A stretch of 64,000 bases of DNA from Stakelama marina (GCF_018122655.1 NZ_JAGRQC010000001.1:744001-808000), one strand, 5' to 3'; shown: positions 28,425 to 38,217, numbered from the stretch's first letter. Notes: a model not told the origin generated them from the letters alone. Program-made: numbers and translations.

Positions 28425-29497
28425 CCGTCGGCCCTCGGCAGGAACAGGCGAAACACCGTCATCTTTTCGGCAAATCCCTCGCGGGCATATTGCACGCGTC
28501 CCCCCATTTCCCGCACCAGCTTGTCGACGAGCGGCAGGCCGAGCCCCTTCCCTTCGGGTTTGCCCGAGACAAAGGGTTCGAACAAATGCTCGGCGATATC
28601 TTCGGGCGCGCCCGGGCCGTTGTCCATGATAGCCACCTCGATCGGCAGCGGTCGGCGCGGGTGACCGGGGCCGACGCTGATCGACATGCCGTGGCGATAG
28701 GCCGTGGCGATACGCAGGCGCGGTTCGTCGGCCGTCGCGGCCGCCTCGGAAGCATTTTTGAGCAGATTGACGAGGATCTGGAGCAGCGCATCGCGATCGA
28801 CCAGCACCGGGGGCAATGAAGGGTCGAACTCTTCCTCGATCGCGATACCGCGGGCAAACCCGGCCTCGGCCACCTGCCGGGCATGGCCGAGCGACGTATA
28901 GATGTTGGTCGCCTGAAGCGCGAGTGGTCGCGTGTCGGTGAAATCTTCCATCCGGTCGATCAGCGCCGCGATCCGGTCGACCTCGGTGATGATCAGCGAC
29001 GTCATGGCGTCACCGTCATCGACACCCGATTGCAGCAGTTGCGCCGCCCCGCGAATGCCCGAAAGCGGGTTCTTGATCTCATGCGCGAGCATCGCCGCGG
29101 CGCCGATCGCCGCCCGCGCGCCCGCGGTCCGGTCGATCCGGTGGCCCGGAGCCTTGTTGTGAAGCGTGACCACGCGGAAAGCGAACTGATCGGACATGGC
29201 GGTTTCGATGAAATCGGCGCGCAACGTTCCGCCGCGCGTCAATGCGATTTCGGCATCATAAGCGGCAAAGCCCAGCTCCTCGCGCCGGTCGCCATAGCCC
29301 GCCGGCGGCTTCAGCACCGATTCGAGCGGTTTGCCGAGCATCGACCGTTCGGACCGGTTGACGAGATGTTCGCAGGCGGTGTTCGCCAGCACGATCCGCC
29401 CTGCCCTGTCGAGTACCAGCGCTGCCACCGGCAGCGCCGCGATCAGCTCGGCATGTCCTGGCCTTCGCAATGTTTCGCCAGGCCCGATATCGGCCAT
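28421..29497 (-). CDS. ntrB: Nitrogen sensor histidine kinase NtrB
   Basis: Soluble kinase/phosphatase that controls NtrC, normally under PII protein. A PAS-like sensor (about 20-110, AALVLDRAGRIVLANTACEHL) is followed by the H-box AHEIKNPLSGI, the N-box LVNLLKNASEAA and the ATP lid DNGPGAPEDI then GKGLGLPLVDKL. No membrane segment is visible. The ATG at 29497 (358 residues) is preferred: the open frame continues into dusB but without recognisable domain. It starts five bases after the dusB stop. Confidence 0.95.
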   Translation of the reverse strand: MADIGPGETLRRPGHAELIAALPVAALVLDRAGRIVLANTACEHLVNRSERSMLGKPLESVLKPPAGYGDRREELGFAAYDAEIALTRGGTLRADFIETAMSDQFAFRVVTLHNKAPGHRIDRTAGARAAIGAAAMLAHEIKNPLSGIRGAAQLLQSGVDDGDAMTSLIITEVDRIAALIDRMEDFTDTRPLALQATNIYTSLGHARQVAEAGFARGIAIEEEFDPSLPPVLVDRDALLQILVNLLKNASEAAATADEPRLRIATAYRHGMSISVGPGHPRRPLPIEVAIMDNGPGAPEDIAEHLFEPFVSGKPEGKGLGLPLVDKLVREMGGRVQYAREGFAEKMTVFRLFLPRADG

Positions 29498-29502
29498 GGC
29501 GC

Positions 29503-30501
29503 TCAGGCGGCGACCCGTGTGCGCCACGGCGCATAGAAGTCGGCGAGCATCGCCTTGACCTCTTCCGGATCGGGGATCTGGTTCACCCGGTTGCGGAACT
29601 CTGCCGAGCCGTGGAGGCCGCGCGTGTACCACCCAATATGCTTGCGCGCGACATTGACGCCGACTTCGGTGCCATAATGGCTTAGCATCGCATCATAATG
29701 CTCTGCGATCGTTAGATATTGTTCCTCAAGGCTGGGATCTGCGAGCCGTTCGCCGGTGGCGAACCAGTGCATCATCTGTCCCAGCAGCCATGGCTTGCCA
29801 TAAGCGCCGCGTCCGACCATCACGCCGTCAGCACCTGACTGATCGAGCGCCTGTTCGGCATCCTCGATCGAGCAGATGTCGCCATTGACGATAACCGGCA
29901 CGCTCACCGCCTCCTTCACCGAACGAATGAACGCCCAGTCGGCCGACCCCTTATACATCTGGCACCGGGTACGGCCATGCACGGTGATCATCTTCACACC
30001 GATTTCTTCGGCCGCGCGAGCAAGTTCGGGGGCATTCAGGCTGTTATGGTCCCAGCCCATCCGCATCTTCAGCGTGACGGGCACCGATACCGCATTGACC
30101 GTCGCCTCGATGAGCCGCTTGGCGAGGTCGGGCTCGCGCATCAGCGCCGATCCGGCATAGCCATTGGTCACCTTGCGCACCGGGCAGCCCATATTGATGT
30201 CGATGATCGCAGCGCCGCGATCCTCGTTGAGCTTTGCCGCCTCCCCCATTTCCTTGGGCGTATTGCCGACAAGCTGCATCGACACCGGTTCCTCGATCGG
30301 ATCCCACGCCGCCTTGCGGATCGACTGCCGGGTTTCGCGGATCGCGGCCTGGCTGGCGATCATTTCGGTCACGTTGAGGCCCGACCCGTAGCGACGCACG
30401 AGGCGGCGGAACGGAAGGTCGGTAACGCCGGTCATCGGCGCGAGCAGCACCGGGGAGTCGATCCGGACGGGGCCGATCTGGATGGGAGCGAGTTTGTTCA
30501 T
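29503..30501 (-). CDS. dusB: tRNA-dihydrouridine synthase B
   Basis: FMN-dependent enzyme that reduces uridines in the tRNA D-loop. Family features: [39 protein letters not shown] with the catalytic Cys, [10 protein letters not shown], and [12 protein letters not shown]. Length 332 residues. It opens the dusB-ntrB-ntrC operon, an arrangement long known from Rhodobacter, Rhizobium and enterics (nifR3 or dusB-fis). An inverted repeat overlaps its leader. Confidence 0.96.
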   Translation of the reverse strand: MNKLAPIQIGPVRIDSPVLLAPMTGVTDLPFRRLVRRYGSGLNVTEMIASQAAIRETRQSIRKAAWDPIEEPVSMQLVGNTPKEMGEAAKLNEDRGAAIIDINMGCPVRKVTNGYAGSALMREPDLAKRLIEATVNAVSVPVTLKMRMGWDHNSLNAPELARAAEEIGVKMITVHGRTRCQMYKGSADWAFIRSVKEAVSVPVIVNGDICSIEDAEQALDQSGADGVMVGRGAYGKPWLLGQMMHWFATGERLADPSLEEQYLTIAEHYDAMLSHYGTEVGVNVARKHIGWYTRGLHGSAEFRNRVNQIPDPEEVKAMLADFYAPWRTRVAA

Positions 30502-30505
30502 AATG

Positions 30506-30522
30506 TGCCTGAAAAACAGGCA
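30506..30522 (-). promoter_or_regulatory. Inverted repeat covering the dusB ribosome site
   Basis: TGCCTG and CAGGCA flank a 5-base spacer (read on the minus strand as TGCCTG-TTTTT-CAGGCA), followed by CATT and the dusB ATG. The only Shine-Dalgarno-like string, CAGG, is in the right arm, so in RNA the stem would hide it. It also lies in the 91-base divergent region shared with ispDF, so it may instead be a DNA operator. Six base pairs is short; chance is possible. Confidence 0.35.
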
Positions 30523-30592
30523 GCCTCTACGCGATCATCGGCAGCTTCGCAAGGCTGGCGGCGCGGGGCGGCTTGCGCTAACGCCCCGGTCC

Positions 30593-31741
30593 ATGAACGC
30601 GCATCGCACCGTCGCGCTGATCGTCGCCGCCGGAAACGGCTCGCGGTCGGGCGCCGCCTTGCCAAAGCAATTTGTCCGCGTCGCCGGCAAGGCGATGATC
30701 GCGCACAGCCATGCCGCCATGACGTCACACCCTCGAATCGACGCGGTGCTCGTGGTTGCAGGACGCGATCAGGGCGACCAGTTGCGCAGCGCGCTGGGTG
30801 ACGTCTGGACGGTAGCGGGCGGCGAAACGCGGCGCGAGTCGGTCCGGCTGGGGCTGGAAGCAATCGCAGCGGAAGGTGGCGCGGATCGCGTGCTTGTCCA
30901 TGACGCGGCACGGCCCTTCCTTCCTTCCGAGGTAATCGAGCGCGTTCTCGATGCTCTCGACGACGCGCCCGGCGCGGTACCGGTGCTTCCCGTCGCGGAC
31001 ACGCTGGCCATGGCGAGCGGCGATCTCGGGAATGTTGTTCCGCGCGACGGCATCGCGCGCGTGCAGACGCCGCAGGCGTTCGCTTTCGATGCGATTCTGC
31101 GTGCGCATCGTGCGTGGCCCGCCGATAAGGAGGCGACCGACGATGCCCAGATCCTGCGCGCCGCGGGACAGCGCGTTGCGACCGTTGCCGGGGATGATCG
31201 TTTGAACAAACTCACCTATCCCGCCGATTTCGCGGCTGCCGAGGCGTTGTACGGGCGCCAGATTACCCGCAGCGCCATCGGCTTCGACGTTCACCGGCTT
31301 GAAGCGGGTGAGAAACTATGGCTGGGCGGCGTGCTCATTCCGCATGATCGCGGGCTTTCGGGCCATAGCGACGCCGATGTCGCGCTTCATGCCGTAACCG
31401 ACGCGCTGCTCGGCACGATCGCGGCAGGCGATATCGGCACCCATTTCCCGCCCAGCGATCCGCAATGGCGCGGGGCCGACTCCGCCCGGTTCCTCGAACA
31501 TGCGGCGAGCCTCGTCACGGACGCCGGCGGCATGATCGACTTCATCGACCTGACGCTGATGTGCGAGGCTCCCAAAATCGGCCCGTATCGGGACGCCATG
31601 CGCGACCGCATCGCATCGATGTTGCGGCTTGATCGCAGCCGAATTAGCATCAAGGCCACCACGACCGAGCGTCTCGGGTTCACCGGGCGCCGCGAGGGAA
31701 TAGCGGCTCAGGCAATCGCCACGGTTCGAATCGCCCAATGA
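30593..31741 (+). CDS. ispDF: Bifunctional IspD/IspF enzyme
   Basis: Fusion enzyme of the MEP isoprenoid pathway. The N-terminal half (about 1-220) is the cytidylyltransferase IspD: VAAGNGSRSG, ALPKQF, and VHDAARPFLP. The C-terminal half (from about 223, IGFDVHRLEAG) is the 2,4-cyclodiphosphate synthase IspF: zinc ligands in GFDVH, then SGHSDADVALHAVTDALLG and GTHFPPSD. Such fusions are usual in alphaproteobacteria. The ATG at 30593 (382 residues) fits because IspD motifs begin just after. It overlaps the next stop-start region by ATGA. Confidence 0.96.
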   Translation: MNAHRTVALIVAAGNGSRSGAALPKQFVRVAGKAMIAHSHAAMTSHPRIDAVLVVAGRDQGDQLRSALGDVWTVAGGETRRESVRLGLEAIAAEGGADRVLVHDAARPFLPSEVIERVLDALDDAPGAVPVLPVADTLAMASGDLGNVVPRDGIARVQTPQAFAFDAILRAHRAWPADKEATDDAQILRAAGQRVATVAGDDRLNKLTYPADFAAAEALYGRQITRSAIGFDVHRLEAGEKLWLGGVLIPHDRGLSGHSDADVALHAVTDALLGTIAAGDIGTHFPPSDPQWRGADSARFLEHAASLVTDAGGMIDFIDLTLMCEAPKIGPYRDAMRDRIASMLRLDRSRISIKATTTERLGFTGRREGIAAQAIATVRIAQ

Positions 31742-31752
31742 TGGAGACTGGA

Positions 31753-32310
31753 ATGCGAAAGGCATTTGCGGCGCTGCTCGCGCTTTCGGCGCTGACCGGC
31801 GCCACGGCGGCACAAGCGGCCGAGCCCGCCGCCCCGATACCGTGCGTCAACCGCGACGATGCCGCTTCGCTGGTGCAACTGATCGCGCCCGACCTGTTGC
31901 AGGCGGCGGGTCAGAAATGTTCCTCCACGCTGCCTGCATCCGCGCTCCTGCGGAACCAGACGGGCGCGATGCTGGGCAAATATCGGCGGGCGGCAGCGGG
32001 TGCCTGGCCGGGCGCGCAACGCGCGCTTCAGGGGGTTGCCGGCGCCGACATATCGGGCCTGCTGAGCGGCGATTTCGCCCGAACGCTTGTCGGCCCGATG
32101 CTGGCGCCGATGTTCACGCAGAATATCCAGCCGGCGGACTGCCGGAACCTCAACACCATCGTCACGATGATCGAGCCGCTGCCCGCGGAGAATTTGGGCA
32201 AGCTTTTCGTTGCCATTTACGACATGGCGGAACGCGGTCGCGTTGCGACCGCAAACGGCGCCGGCGGAATCGATCTGCCGCTCCGCATCTGCACGAACCA
32301 ACAGGGTTGA
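31753..32310 (+). CDS. Exported protein of unknown function with four cysteines
   Basis: A 185-residue protein that I cannot assign to a family. A signal peptide (1-22, ends AAQAAE) shows it is exported to the periplasm. Four cysteines remain in the mature part, near the start (IPCVN, GQKCSS) and toward the end (ADCRNL, RICTN), enough for two disulfide bonds. The middle is predicted helical. The ATG at 31753 is chosen because GGAG lies 6 bases before it; an ATG pair at 31738 overlaps the ispDF stop. It sits between ispDF and a CinA-family gene with only a 3-base gap. Confidence 0.7.
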   Translation: MRKAFAALLALSALTGATAAQAAEPAAPIPCVNRDDAASLVQLIAPDLLQAAGQKCSSTLPASALLRNQTGAMLGKYRRAAAGAWPGAQRALQGVAGADISGLLSGDFARTLVGPMLAPMFTQNIQPADCRNLNTIVTMIEPLPAENLGKLFVAIYDMAERGRVATANGAGGIDLPLRICTNQQG

Positions 32311-32313
32311 ACC

Positions 32314-32850
32314 ATGGACACTATCCTTCCTCAGCAACTGGTCGACGCGGCGCGCCGCGTTCTTGACGCCAACCGCGCAGAAGGCCGCCGGATCGCGATC
32401 GCCGAAAGCTGCACCGGCGGGCTCGTCAGCGCGGCGCTCACGGAAATACCCGGCTCGTCGGACGTGTTCGAGGCGGGGTTTGTGACCTATTCGAACGAAG
32501 CGAAGCTCGAATTGCTCGACGTCAGCCTCGATCTGCTCGAAACCTTCGGTTCGGTGTCGGTAGCGGTCGCATGGGCGATGGCGCAGGGTGTCCTCGACGA
32601 GACACAGGCCGATGTCGCGGTTGCCGTTACCGGCATCGCCGGTCCCGATGGCGGCACCGAAAAGAAGCCGGTCGGCACCGTGGTGTTCGCGCGCGCCGAA
32701 AAAGGCGCCGATCCCAAGGAAGTCATCGCCGATTCGCGTTCGTTCGACGACGAAGGGCGCGGGTCCGTCCGGCTTCAGGCCGCGTTGTGCGCGCTGGAAT
32801 TGTTGATGCCGGGATCGCGTCCGCCAGCATCGTCGGAAGAACCTTCGTAA
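32314..32850 (+). CDS. CinA C-terminal family nicotinamide-nucleotide amidase
   Basis: Short CinA-family protein of 178 residues, comparable to PncC, which deamidates NMN to nicotinate mononucleotide in pyridine-nucleotide recycling. The signature AESCTGGLVSAALTEIPGSS and FVTYSNEAK are present near residues 30-68, then VTGIAGPDGGT with the substrate loop. It stands alone without the N-terminal CinA domain. Its last 76 bases lie opposite the 3' end of the RatA-like gene. Confidence 0.9.
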   Translation: MDTILPQQLVDAARRVLDANRAEGRRIAIAESCTGGLVSAALTEIPGSSDVFEAGFVTYSNEAKLELLDVSLDLLETFGSVSVAVAWAMAQGVLDETQADVAVAVTGIAGPDGGTEKKPVGTVVFARAEKGADPKEVIADSRSFDDEGRGSVRLQAALCALELLMPGSRPPASSEEPS

Positions 32851-33272
32851 AGCGCGGCGGCGCGCTTTTCGAACGCGCCGATCATCTTGCGCAGCGCACG
32901 GTCGAACACCTGGCCTGCCAGCATTTCGAACACCCGGCTCTTGAACGCGAAATCGACGCAGAAGTCGACATAGCAGCCTCCTTCCCCATCGGGGCGGAAC
33001 TTCCAGTCGTTATTGAGATATTTCAGCGGCCCGTCGACATAATCCACGCGGATATGGTCAGGGCGCTGTTTTTCGACTTTTGATGTAAAGGTTTCGCGCA
33101 AACCTTTGAAACCGACGATCATGTCGGCGACCATCTGCGTTTCCGAACTCGACCGGACGCGGATTGCCGTCACCCACGGCAGAAACTCGTCATAACGCCC
33201 GACATCGGCCACCAGATCGAACATCTGTTCCGGCGAATAGGGTAGGTGGCGGGTCTCGCTATGCTTCGGCAT
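32775..33272 (-). CDS. RatA/Coq10-like SRPBCC protein
   Basis: A 165-residue START-like protein. The N-terminal TRHLPYSPEQMFDLVADVGRYDEFLPW pattern and central FKGLRETFTSKV place it with RatA/Coq10-type lipid-binding proteins, which aid ubiquinone function or, in E. coli, act in the RatA group. No RatB partner is adjacent. The C-terminal tail after about residue 140 is hydrophilic and overlaps the pncC-like gene on the other strand by 76 bases. It begins 11 bases downstream of lipA, probably in the same transcript. Confidence 0.87.
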   Translation of the reverse strand: MPKHSETRHLPYSPEQMFDLVADVGRYDEFLPWVTAIRVRSSSETQMVADMIVGFKGLRETFTSKVEKQRPDHIRVDYVDGPLKYLNNDWKFRPDGEGGCYVDFCVDFAFKSRVFEMLAGQVFDRALRKMIGAFEKRAAALYEGSSDDAGGRDPGINNSSAHNAA

Positions 33273-33283
33273 CGGCGCTCGGT

Positions 33284-34216
33284 TCAGCTTCTCGCGGCGG
33301 CCTTGGCGAGCTTCGCCTCGCGCGCGGCGCGCATCTGCTCGAAATCGTCGCCGGCATGATAGCTCGACCGTGTCAGCGGCGACGAAGCGACCATCAGAAA
33401 GCCCTTGGCGCGGGCGATGCTGGCAAAGGCGTCGAACGCCTGTGGCGTGACGAAATCGGCGACCTTGGCGTGCTTCGGCGTCGGCTGGAGATACTGGCCC
33501 ATCGTCAGGAAATCGATATCGGCCGAACGCATGTCGTCCATCACCTGATGCACTTCGAGCCGCTGCTCGCCGAGCCCGAGCATGATGCCCGACTTGGTGA
33601 AGATCGACGGATCGAGCTTCTTGACCTGTTCGAGCAGCCGCAACGAAGCGTAGTAGCGCGCGCCCGGCCGGATCGTCGGATAGAGGCGCGGTACGGTTTC
33701 CAGGTTATGGTTGAACACGTCGGGCCGCGCGGCAACGATCATCTCGATCGCCGCCTCGTGCTTGTTGCGAAAATCGGGTGTCAGGATCTCGATCGTCGTA
33801 TCGGGCGCGTCGCGGCGAAGCGCCTCGATCACCTTGACGAACTGCCGCGCGCCGCCGTCGGGCAGATCGTCACGGTCGACCGACGTGATGACGATATGCT
33901 TCAGCCCCATCTGCACCGCGACATCGGCGACATGCTGCGGCTCCTTGGGGTCGACCATGCGCGGCATGCCGGTCTTGACGTTGCAGAAGGCGCAGGCGCG
34001 CGTGCAGGTATCGCCAAGGATCATCACCGTGGCGTGCTTCTTCGTCCAGCACTCGCCGATATTCGGGCAGGCGGCCTCCTCGCAAACGGTCGCGAGATTC
34101 TTTTCGCGCATCAGCCGCTTGGTCTCGGCAAAGCCGGCCGAAGTCGGCGCCTTTACGCGGATCCAGTCGGGCTTGCGCTGCCGCGGCGGCCGGGCGAGTT
34201 CGGTAACGTCGTTCAT
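33284..34216 (-). CDS. lipA: Lipoyl synthase
   Basis: Radical-SAM enzyme that inserts two sulfur atoms into octanoyl groups to make lipoate. Both iron-sulfur sites are visible: the auxiliary cluster [12 protein letters not shown] and the SAM motif CTRACAFC (CxxxCxxC). The ATG at 34216 gives 310 residues; earlier in-frame codons do not show family similarity. It is divergent from the carbonic anhydrase gene with 66 bases between. Confidence 0.97.
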   Translation of the reverse strand: MNDVTELARPPRQRKPDWIRVKAPTSAGFAETKRLMREKNLATVCEEAACPNIGECWTKKHATVMILGDTCTRACAFCNVKTGMPRMVDPKEPQHVADVAVQMGLKHIVITSVDRDDLPDGGARQFVKVIEALRRDAPDTTIEILTPDFRNKHEAAIEMIVAARPDVFNHNLETVPRLYPTIRPGARYYASLRLLEQVKKLDPSIFTKSGIMLGLGEQRLEVHQVMDDMRSADIDFLTMGQYLQPTPKHAKVADFVTPQAFDAFASIARAKGFLMVASSPLTRSSYHAGDDFEQMRAAREAKLAKAAARS

Positions 34217-34282
34217 GACAGGCCAGATAGCGATCCACGCGCGCCCTTGCCACCCCCGCATTGCGCGCTATCAACAACCGCC

Positions 34283-34915
34283 ATGGATGGATTTGCAACA
34301 CTGCTCGATGGGTATCGGCGCTTCCGTGCCGGTGATTATGCACGCCAGCACGAACGCTGGGCCGACCTGCGCGAAGGACAATCGCCGCAGTTCATGGTCA
34401 TTGCCTGTTCGGATAGCCGAGTCGATCCGGCGTTGATCTTCGATGTGTCGCCGGGCGAGATCTTCTCGGTACGCAACGTCGCGAACCTTGTTCCGCCTTA
34501 TGAAGAAGGCGGCGGGCGGCACGGTGTTTCCGCCGCGCTGGAATTCGCGGTCACGCAGCTTGAGGTGCCCAATGTCGTCGTGATGGGCCATGGTTCGTGC
34601 GGCGGGTGCCAGGCCGCACTGTCACGCGGGTTCAAGGACGCCCCCGAAGGACAGGGCGCATTCATCTCGCACTGGGTCGACATGCTCGACGAGCCGCGCG
34701 ACCGAATCGTCGCCGAACATGGCGACGGCGCAGAGGGCGCGCGCGCGCTCGAGCTGGAAACCGTGCGCATCTCGCTTCGCAATCTGCGGACCTTCGACTT
34801 CGTCAAGACGCGCGAGGATGCGGGCAAGCTAAAGCTTCACGGTGCCTATTTCGCAATCATGGACGGCATTCTGCACGTCATGGACGATCAGGGCGAGTTC
34901 GCGCCCGCCACCTGA
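34283..34915 (+). CDS. Beta-class carbonic anhydrase
   Basis: Zinc enzyme that interconverts CO2 and bicarbonate in the cytoplasm. The zinc ligands are readable: Cys42 in ACSDSR (with the catalytic Asp44-Arg46 dyad), His103 and Cys106 in MGHGSCGGC. At 210 residues it has normal length. The ATG at 34283 was chosen because family similarity begins right after; a much longer open frame upstream is not real. Its last 28 bases overlap ppk2 on the other strand. Confidence 0.95.
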   Translation: MDGFATLLDGYRRFRAGDYARQHERWADLREGQSPQFMVIACSDSRVDPALIFDVSPGEIFSVRNVANLVPPYEEGGGRHGVSAALEFAVTQLEVPNVVVMGHGSCGGCQAALSRGFKDAPEGQGAFISHWVDMLDEPRDRIVAEHGDGAEGARALELETVRISLRNLRTFDFVKTREDAGKLKLHGAYFAIMDGILHVMDDQGEFAPAT

Positions 34916-35700
34916 TCGTCGCCCAGCGCCGATCGGGCCACGCGCCGGACCTCCGGGTCCAGCGGTGGTGCGGTCATCGAAACATTCGCCTCGAGCCGGT
35001 CGGCGATGGCGGTCAGCGCCGCTATCCGGGCAGCCTTCTTGTTGTTGCCGTCAATCACGTGCCACGGCGCCCATTCGGTATGCGTGCGTGCGAACATGTC
35101 GTGCATCGCGTCGAGATAGTCCTCGCGACGGGCACGGTTGCGATAATCCTCCAGGCCCGTCTTCCAGCGCTTCCACGGGTTCTCGATCCGCGCGCGCAAT
35201 CGCCTGTCCTGCGTTTTCTGCGTGATGTGCACGAACAGCTTCACGATCGTCGCGCCGTTTTCCGCCTGCTGCTTTTCGAACGCGTTGATCTCGGCGTACC
35301 CGCGACGCCACTCATCCTCGGAGGCAAAGCGCTCGACCCGTTCGACCAGCACGCGTCCGTACCAGCTGCGGTCGAACACATTGACGTCCCCCGCTTCGGG
35401 CAGTCGCGTCCAGAAGCGCCAGAGGAAATGCCGCGCCTTTTCGTCGGAAGTGGGCGCGGCGATCGGCCAGACCTCGAAATAGCGCGGGTCCCACTCGGCG
35501 GTCAGGCGCTTGACGATGCCGCCCTTCCCCGCCGCGTCCCAACCTTCGAGCACGATAATCGCCGGACGCTTGTGGACGATATGCGCGACCTGGATATTGC
35601 GCAGCCGCTTCTGGATGGCCTTGAGCGCATTGCCGTAATCGCCGTCGAACTTCGCACCCTTCTCGAAATTCGCCAGCCTGATCGTCACGCCCCGAACCAT
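34888..35700 (-). CDS. ppk2: Polyphosphate kinase 2, single-domain
   Basis: PPK2-family kinase that uses polyphosphate to phosphorylate nucleoside diphosphates or monophosphates. The P-loop-like EGWDAAGKGG is at residues 52-61 and the Walker B-type DRSWYGR starts at Asp110. Typical PPK2 segments TAEWDPRYFEVWPI and PWHVIDGNNKK are intact. A single domain of 270 residues fits class I or III; the substrate cannot be told. The ATG at 35700 overlaps the 3' end of the HD-domain gene by 16 bases, so the two are coupled. Confidence 0.93.
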   Translation of the reverse strand: MVRGVTIRLANFEKGAKFDGDYGNALKAIQKRLRNIQVAHIVHKRPAIIVLEGWDAAGKGGIVKRLTAEWDPRYFEVWPIAAPTSDEKARHFLWRFWTRLPEAGDVNVFDRSWYGRVLVERVERFASEDEWRRGYAEINAFEKQQAENGATIVKLFVHITQKTQDRRLRARIENPWKRWKTGLEDYRNRARREDYLDAMHDMFARTHTEWAPWHVIDGNNKKAARIAALTAIADRLEANVSMTAPPLDPEVRRVARSALGDDQVAGANSP

Positions 35701-36263
35701 CCCTTTTCGTTCGCCTCGGCAAGCCGGGCGGACATATAATGCCACAGTCCCGGACATCCGTCACGAATCGGCGCCTCGATCCTGCGAACCACGCGGTCGT
35801 AGCTGATCCCGTTTTCGCGCCAGCTTTGGCCCTGGTTGTTCAGGTTCAGAAGCGCAGGCATCGCGCGGTCGAGCGCATTGGCGAAGCGCGCGTCGTCGCT
35901 TTCATTCGCCTCGAACTCTTCCCACAGCGCGATCAGCGGCGCAGCGGTTTCCGACGGAAGATGGCCCAGGATCCGCCGGATCGCGGTCAGTTCGTCGCGC
36001 TTCGCCGCTTCCCAGTCGATATCGGCAAAGACGATCGTGTCGCCGGTATCGATCTCGCCCAGATCATGCACGAGCAGCATCGTCACCACGCGCGAAATAT
36101 CGACGGGACTGTCGGCGTGCGGCGCAAGTGCGTGCGCGAACAGCGCGATCTGCCAGCTATGCTCGGCCGAATTTTCATGCCGGTCGAGCCCGATCGGCTT
36201 GGTCTTGCGGGTGACATGCTTCAGCTTGTCGATTTCCAGTACGAAATCGACCACCTGCTGCAT
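35685..36263 (-). CDS. HD-domain nucleotidase-like protein (YfbR type)
   Basis: A 192-residue HD-domain phosphohydrolase. Metal-binding residues are His35 in AEHSW, His66-Asp67 in LLVHDLGE, and a C-terminal Asp near the ALDRAMP segment. The overall pattern resembles YfbR-type 5'-deoxynucleotidases, which cleave dNMPs. The ATG at 36263 was preferred because homology starts with it; an ATG at 36299 overlaps the aspS stop. It is located between aspS and ppk2 on the same strand. Confidence 0.85.
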   Translation of the reverse strand: MQQVVDFVLEIDKLKHVTRKTKPIGLDRHENSAEHSWQIALFAHALAPHADSPVDISRVVTMLLVHDLGEIDTGDTIVFADIDWEAAKRDELTAIRRILGHLPSETAAPLIALWEEFEANESDDARFANALDRAMPALLNLNNQGQSWRENGISYDRVVRRIEAPIRDGCPGLWHYMSARLAEANEKGWFGA

Positions 36264-36288
36264 GCCGCCCGACGCAGTTGGTTGGGGG

Positions 36289-38115
36289 TCAGCCCGCATC
36301 GGGCGCGACGACCTCTGGCACATCCTTTTTCTTGTCGCCCTGCCCCGGCTGTTCGACGATCCGGATGCCGAGTTCACGAAGCTGCTTTGCGGACACCTCG
36401 CCCGGTGCCCCCATCATCAGGTCTTCGGCGCGCTGGTTCATCGGGAAGGTCACGACCTCGCGGATGTTCGGTTCACCGGCGAGCAGCATGACCATGCGGT
36501 CGATGCCGGGGGCCGAGCCGCCGTGCGGTGGCGCGCCGTATTTGAACGCGTTGATCATGCCGGAGAAGTTCTTGTCGACCTCCTCCTGGCTGTACCCCGC
36601 AATTTCGAACGCCTTGTACATGATCTCCGGACGGTGGTTCCGGATCGCGCCCGAGCTCAGTTCGACGCCGTTGCAGACGATGTCGTACTGATAGGCGAGG
36701 ATATCGAGCGGGTCCTTCGTTTCCAGCGCCTCCATCTCGCCCTGCGGCATCGAGAAGGGATTGTGGCTGAAATCGATCCGCTTTTCGTCCTCGTCATATT
36801 CGAACATCGGAAAATCGACGATCCAGCAGAATTCGAAACGGTTCTCGTCGATCAGCCCCAACTCCTCGCCGACGCGTGCGCGTGCGGCACCCGCCAGCTT
36901 GGCGGCTTGCGCTTCCTTGCCGGCGGCGAAGAACACGCCGTCATCGGGGCCGAGGCCGATCGCTTCGGCCAGCTTTTCGGTTTCCTCGACGCCGTGGTTC
37001 TTGGCGATCGGTCCGCCGAACTCACCGCCCTTGCGGGTGATGTAGCCAAGCCCGGCATGGCCTTCGGAGCGCGCCCATTCGTTCATGTCGTCGAAGAACT
37101 TGCGGCTCTTGTCCGCGGTCTTGGGCGCCGGGATCGCGCGGACGACGCCGCCGCCCGACACGATGCGGTCGAACAGGCCGAAGCCCGAGCCCTTGAAATG
37201 CTCGGTGACGTCCTTGATCTCGATCGGGTTGCGCAGGTCGGGCTTGTCCGACCCGTATTTCAGCATCGCTTCCTTGTAGGGAATGCGGCGGAACGGCAGC
37301 GCGGAGACGCTGCGGTCTCCGGCGAACTCCTCGAAAACGCCGTGCAGCACCGGCTCGATCGCGTTGAACACGTCTTCCTGTGTGACGAAGCTCATTTCGA
37401 AATCGAGCTGGTAGAATTCGCCGGGGCTGCGGTCGGCGCGCGCGTCTTCGTCGCGGAAGCACGGCGCGATCTGGAAATAGCGGTCGAAGCCGGCGACCAT
37501 CAGCAACTGCTTGAACATCTGCGGCGCCTGCGGCAGCGCGTAGAACTTGCCCGGATGGACGCGGCTCGGCACCAGATAGTCGCGCGCGCCCTCGGGCGAC
37601 GACGCGGTCAGGATCGGCGTCTGGAATTCGGTGAAGCCCTGATCGACCATGCGCTGCCGGATCGAGGTGATGACGTTCGAGCGCAGCACGATGTTGCGGT
37701 GCAGCCGTTCGCGCCGGAGATCGAGGAAGCGATAGCGCAGGCGGATATCCTCGGGATATTCGGCGTCGCCCGCCACCGGCATCGGCAGTTCCTGCGCCGC
37801 CGACTGGACGGTCGCCTCGGTGACGCGAACCTCGATCCCGCCGGTCGACAGGTTGGGGTTCACCGCTTCCTTGTCGCGTGCGACGACCTTGCCGGTGATC
37901 GTGACGACCGATTCGTTGCGCAGGCTCTCGATGACCTGAAATGCCGGCCCGTCGACCTCGGTCACGATCTGGGTGATGCCGTAATGGTCGCGCAGGTCGA
38001 TGAACACCAGGTCGCCATGGTCACGTTTCTTGTGAACCCAGCCCGAAAGGCGGACTTCCTCGCCGACATGGCCGGGGCGCAGATCACCGCAATTATGGGT
38101 GCGATAGGCGTGCAT
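36289..38115 (-). CDS. aspS: Aspartyl-tRNA synthetase
   Basis: Class II synthetase that charges tRNA-Asp. The N-terminal anticodon-binding OB fold ([24 protein letters not shown]) is followed by class II motif 1, motif 2 ([21 protein letters not shown]), a GAD insert, and motif 3 ([13 protein letters not shown]). The length is 608 residues, normal for the bacterial type. Start ATG at 38115 is where family homology begins; the frame remains open upstream over rnd but that is an antisense reading. It is divergent from rnd by 102 bases. Confidence 0.97.
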   Translation of the reverse strand: MHAYRTHNCGDLRPGHVGEEVRLSGWVHKKRDHGDLVFIDLRDHYGITQIVTEVDGPAFQVIESLRNESVVTITGKVVARDKEAVNPNLSTGGIEVRVTEATVQSAAQELPMPVAGDAEYPEDIRLRYRFLDLRRERLHRNIVLRSNVITSIRQRMVDQGFTEFQTPILTASSPEGARDYLVPSRVHPGKFYALPQAPQMFKQLLMVAGFDRYFQIAPCFRDEDARADRSPGEFYQLDFEMSFVTQEDVFNAIEPVLHGVFEEFAGDRSVSALPFRRIPYKEAMLKYGSDKPDLRNPIEIKDVTEHFKGSGFGLFDRIVSGGGVVRAIPAPKTADKSRKFFDDMNEWARSEGHAGLGYITRKGGEFGGPIAKNHGVEETEKLAEAIGLGPDDGVFFAAGKEAQAAKLAGAARARVGEELGLIDENRFEFCWIVDFPMFEYDEDEKRIDFSHNPFSMPQGEMEALETKDPLDILAYQYDIVCNGVELSSGAIRNHRPEIMYKAFEIAGYSQEEVDKNFSGMINAFKYGAPPHGGSAPGIDRMVMLLAGEPNIREVVTFPMNQRAEDLMMGAPGEVSAKQLRELGIRIVEQPGQGDKKKDVPEVVAPDAG

Positions 38116-38217
38116 GGTCACTAGGTCTTCCAATTTTCCACGAAAAGTTGATTGGCGCGGGCAATCCGCGCCACACGCCGCTTTGTCAACCCGCACGCGG
38201 CGGTCTATGGGGGCAGG

